A stretch of DNA of 15,198 nt from contig JAQSXM010000031.1 in assembly GCA_029256645.1 (NCBI GenBank), forward strand, positions 1-15,198, read 5' to 3'. The stretch is from Sporomusa sp. (GTDB taxonomy: Bacteria; Bacillota_C; Negativicutes; Sporomusales; Sporomusaceae). Below are positions 13,995-15,198 of the stretch, piece after piece. The first letter of the stretch is position 1. Every line of letters begins with the position of its first letter. The notes under the pieces are model-generated. The model was not told where the DNA came from, ran no database searches, and worked only from the letters and a program-made list of their open reading frames with translations. A program made the translations under genes and the position numbers.

Positions 13995-15198
13995 TTACAA
14001 CTCACAGCCAATCAGCTCGACAAAGCGCTTCACCAGATCAGGATCAAACTCAATCCCGGCCAGGGCCTGCAATTCTTTAGCAGCGGCAGTCGGACTGATG
14101 GCCTTTCGGTATGACCGGTCATGGGTCATGGCGTCGTAGGCATCCACAATATGAATGATTCTGGCCTCAAGCGGTATGTCCAGACCGGCAAGACCAAGTG
14201 GATAACCTGCCCCGTTCCACCATTCATGGTGTTTAAGAATCCAGTCTGCAACAGGTGCCAGTTCTACAGTTAGTTTAGCAAGATGAAATCCGGTCTCCGG
14301 ATGGCGGTGCATAATCGCCCACTCATCTGCAGATAATGGTCCAGGTTTTTCTAAAATAGTCTCAGGAATTAAGATTTTGCCAATGTCATGGAACTGTGCC
14401 AACAGCCGCAAATGATTAATTCCCTCTTCTGTAAAACCGAGAGCTGCTCCCAGGCAGGCCGCAGTGTGCTGCATACGCTCACAATGCCTGCTTAAGCTAG
14501 TGTCTTGCATGAACAGCGGGCTTATCACTGTTTTCAGCAAATTACTGCTTATTAGTTGAATATGCCGCATTTTCTCCTGATACATCCCGGCTTCAGCCCG
14601 TTTAACCAAAGAGAAAAAATCGTTCTGCGATAAATCACCGACAACATGGCCGATAGCCATATTAAATGGAAGTAAATTATGCTGCTTACGCTCTTCTTTA
14701 AGCTGTTGCCGGATAGACTGAATAATAGAATGCATGATCTCAGGGGTGGCATTAAAGATGATACCAGCAAATTCGTCGCCGCCGGTGCGCACCACAATGC
14801 CCTGCTGGCTGACGGCGCTTTTAATGATATTTGACGCCGCTTTCAGCCACTGATCACCGGCATCCCGCCCGATAATATCATTGACCAGTTTCAGATTATC
14901 TATATCACAGACCAGCACCCCGGCGACCTGTACTTGCCGCTTGTGCAGCTTGTAGGGCATTTCCTCAAAATAATTACGGTTATACAGGCCTGTCAGGGGG
15001 TCATAATAACTGAAATATTTTAAATATTCCCGAATGCGAACCTGACTGGTAATATCCCGGCCAATGCCGATAAGCCCGACAACTCTGCCTGTAGCATCAC
15101 AAACAGGCAATTTATTCACCTCAAAAAATCGTTTTTCTCCATCTGCTGCTAACTGACTATCCTTAGATACGGTGATCAATCGCTGTTCACAGACAATC
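13995..15198 (-). CDS. PAS-GGDEF-HD-GYP signalling protein (5' end outside window)
   Basis: Cyclic-di-GMP signalling enzyme with both synthesis-type and hydrolysis-type domains. The reading frame stays open to the right edge, so the gene is partial; a TTG at 15179 is internal, not the start. In the visible 400 residues: the end of a PAS domain (FFEVNKLPV, GRVVGLIGIGRDIT), then GGDEF with YYDPLTGLYNRNYF, CDIDNLKLVND and the intact RTGGDEF, then HD-GYP with HDIGKI, HHEWWNGAGYP and DAYDAMTHDRSYR. No RxxD inhibitory site lies before GGDEF (SQQG is found there), so product feedback is not expected at that site. The PAS end implies sensory input upstream of the window. Both active-site motifs look complete; which activity dominates cannot be told from sequence. 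Confidence 0.93.
   Translation of the reverse strand, partial: IVCEQRLITVSKDSQLAADGEKRFFEVNKLPVCDATGRVVGLIGIGRDITSQVRIREYLKYFSYYDPLTGLYNRNYFEEMPYKLHKRQVQVAGVLVCDIDNLKLVNDIIGRDAGDQWLKAASNIIKSAVSQQGIVVRTGGDEFAGIIFNATPEIMHSIIQSIRQQLKEERKQHNLLPFNMAIGHVVGDLSQNDFFSLVKRAEAGMYQEKMRHIQLISSNLLKTVISPLFMQDTSLSRHCERMQHTAACLGAALGFTEEGINHLRLLAQFHDIGKILIPETILEKPGPLSADEWAIMHRHPETGFHLAKLTVELAPVADWILKHHEWWNGAGYPLGLAGLDIPLEARIIHIVDAYDAMTHDRSYRKAISPTAAAKELQALAGIEFDPDLVKRFVELIGCEL

Overview
The window most likely comes from an anaerobic, diderm-type Firmicute of the Negativicutes (Sporomusa/Pelosinus-like). This is inferred from protein flavour only, since no rRNA or marker gene is present: a ferredoxin-dependent 2-oxoacid oxidoreductase, a FapA/DUF342 protein, sigma-54 control of amino-acid catabolism of the Bacillus BkdR kind, AGGAGG-type ribosome binding sites, and a DnaK with the Gram-negative-type ATPase-domain insert beside Firmicute-like neighbours. 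I saw no mobile element, CRISPR array, rRNA or tRNA.

Layout. 1-248: leader of a chaperone operon with a CtsR-like operator near the left edge. 249-3125 (+): dnaK followed by a CbpA-type J-protein with only half of the usual DnaJ zinc-binding cysteines. 3136-3737: a short MmcQ/YjbR gene (-) bracketed by two near-identical hairpin terminators that differ by a compensated base pair. 3836-9079 (-): a catabolic cluster read right to left as leucine dehydrogenase, APC amino-acid permease, 2[4Fe-4S] ferredoxin subunit, then alpha, beta and gamma subunits of a 2-oxoacid:ferredoxin oxidoreductase. 9248-11017 (-): a PAS-PAS-AAA+-Fis sigma-54 activator directly upstream. 11187-13220 (-): a FapA/DUF342 protein with three tandem 70-residue repeats at its N terminus. 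13260-13994: mostly non-coding, with a candidate structured leader, two terminators and a 40-residue single-span membrane protein gene. 13995-15198 (-): a PAS-GGDEF-HD-GYP protein cut by the right edge.

How the genes fit together. The permease would import a branched-chain amino acid. Leucine dehydrogenase would deaminate it to the branched 2-oxoacid with NADH formation. The oxidoreductase would then convert that to the branched acyl-CoA, CO2 and reduced ferredoxin. A close match to the -24/-12 promoter consensus (9130-9145) lies just upstream of leucine dehydrogenase. The activator gene sits immediately behind it, and a palindrome about 97 bp upstream of the predicted start sits inside the activator's own terminator. 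The cluster therefore looks like a self-contained, sigma-54-controlled branched-chain amino-acid oxidation unit. The dnaK-dnaJ pair is a separate stress module. The FapA, small membrane protein and GGDEF/HD-GYP genes look like independent units, each followed by its own terminator where visible.
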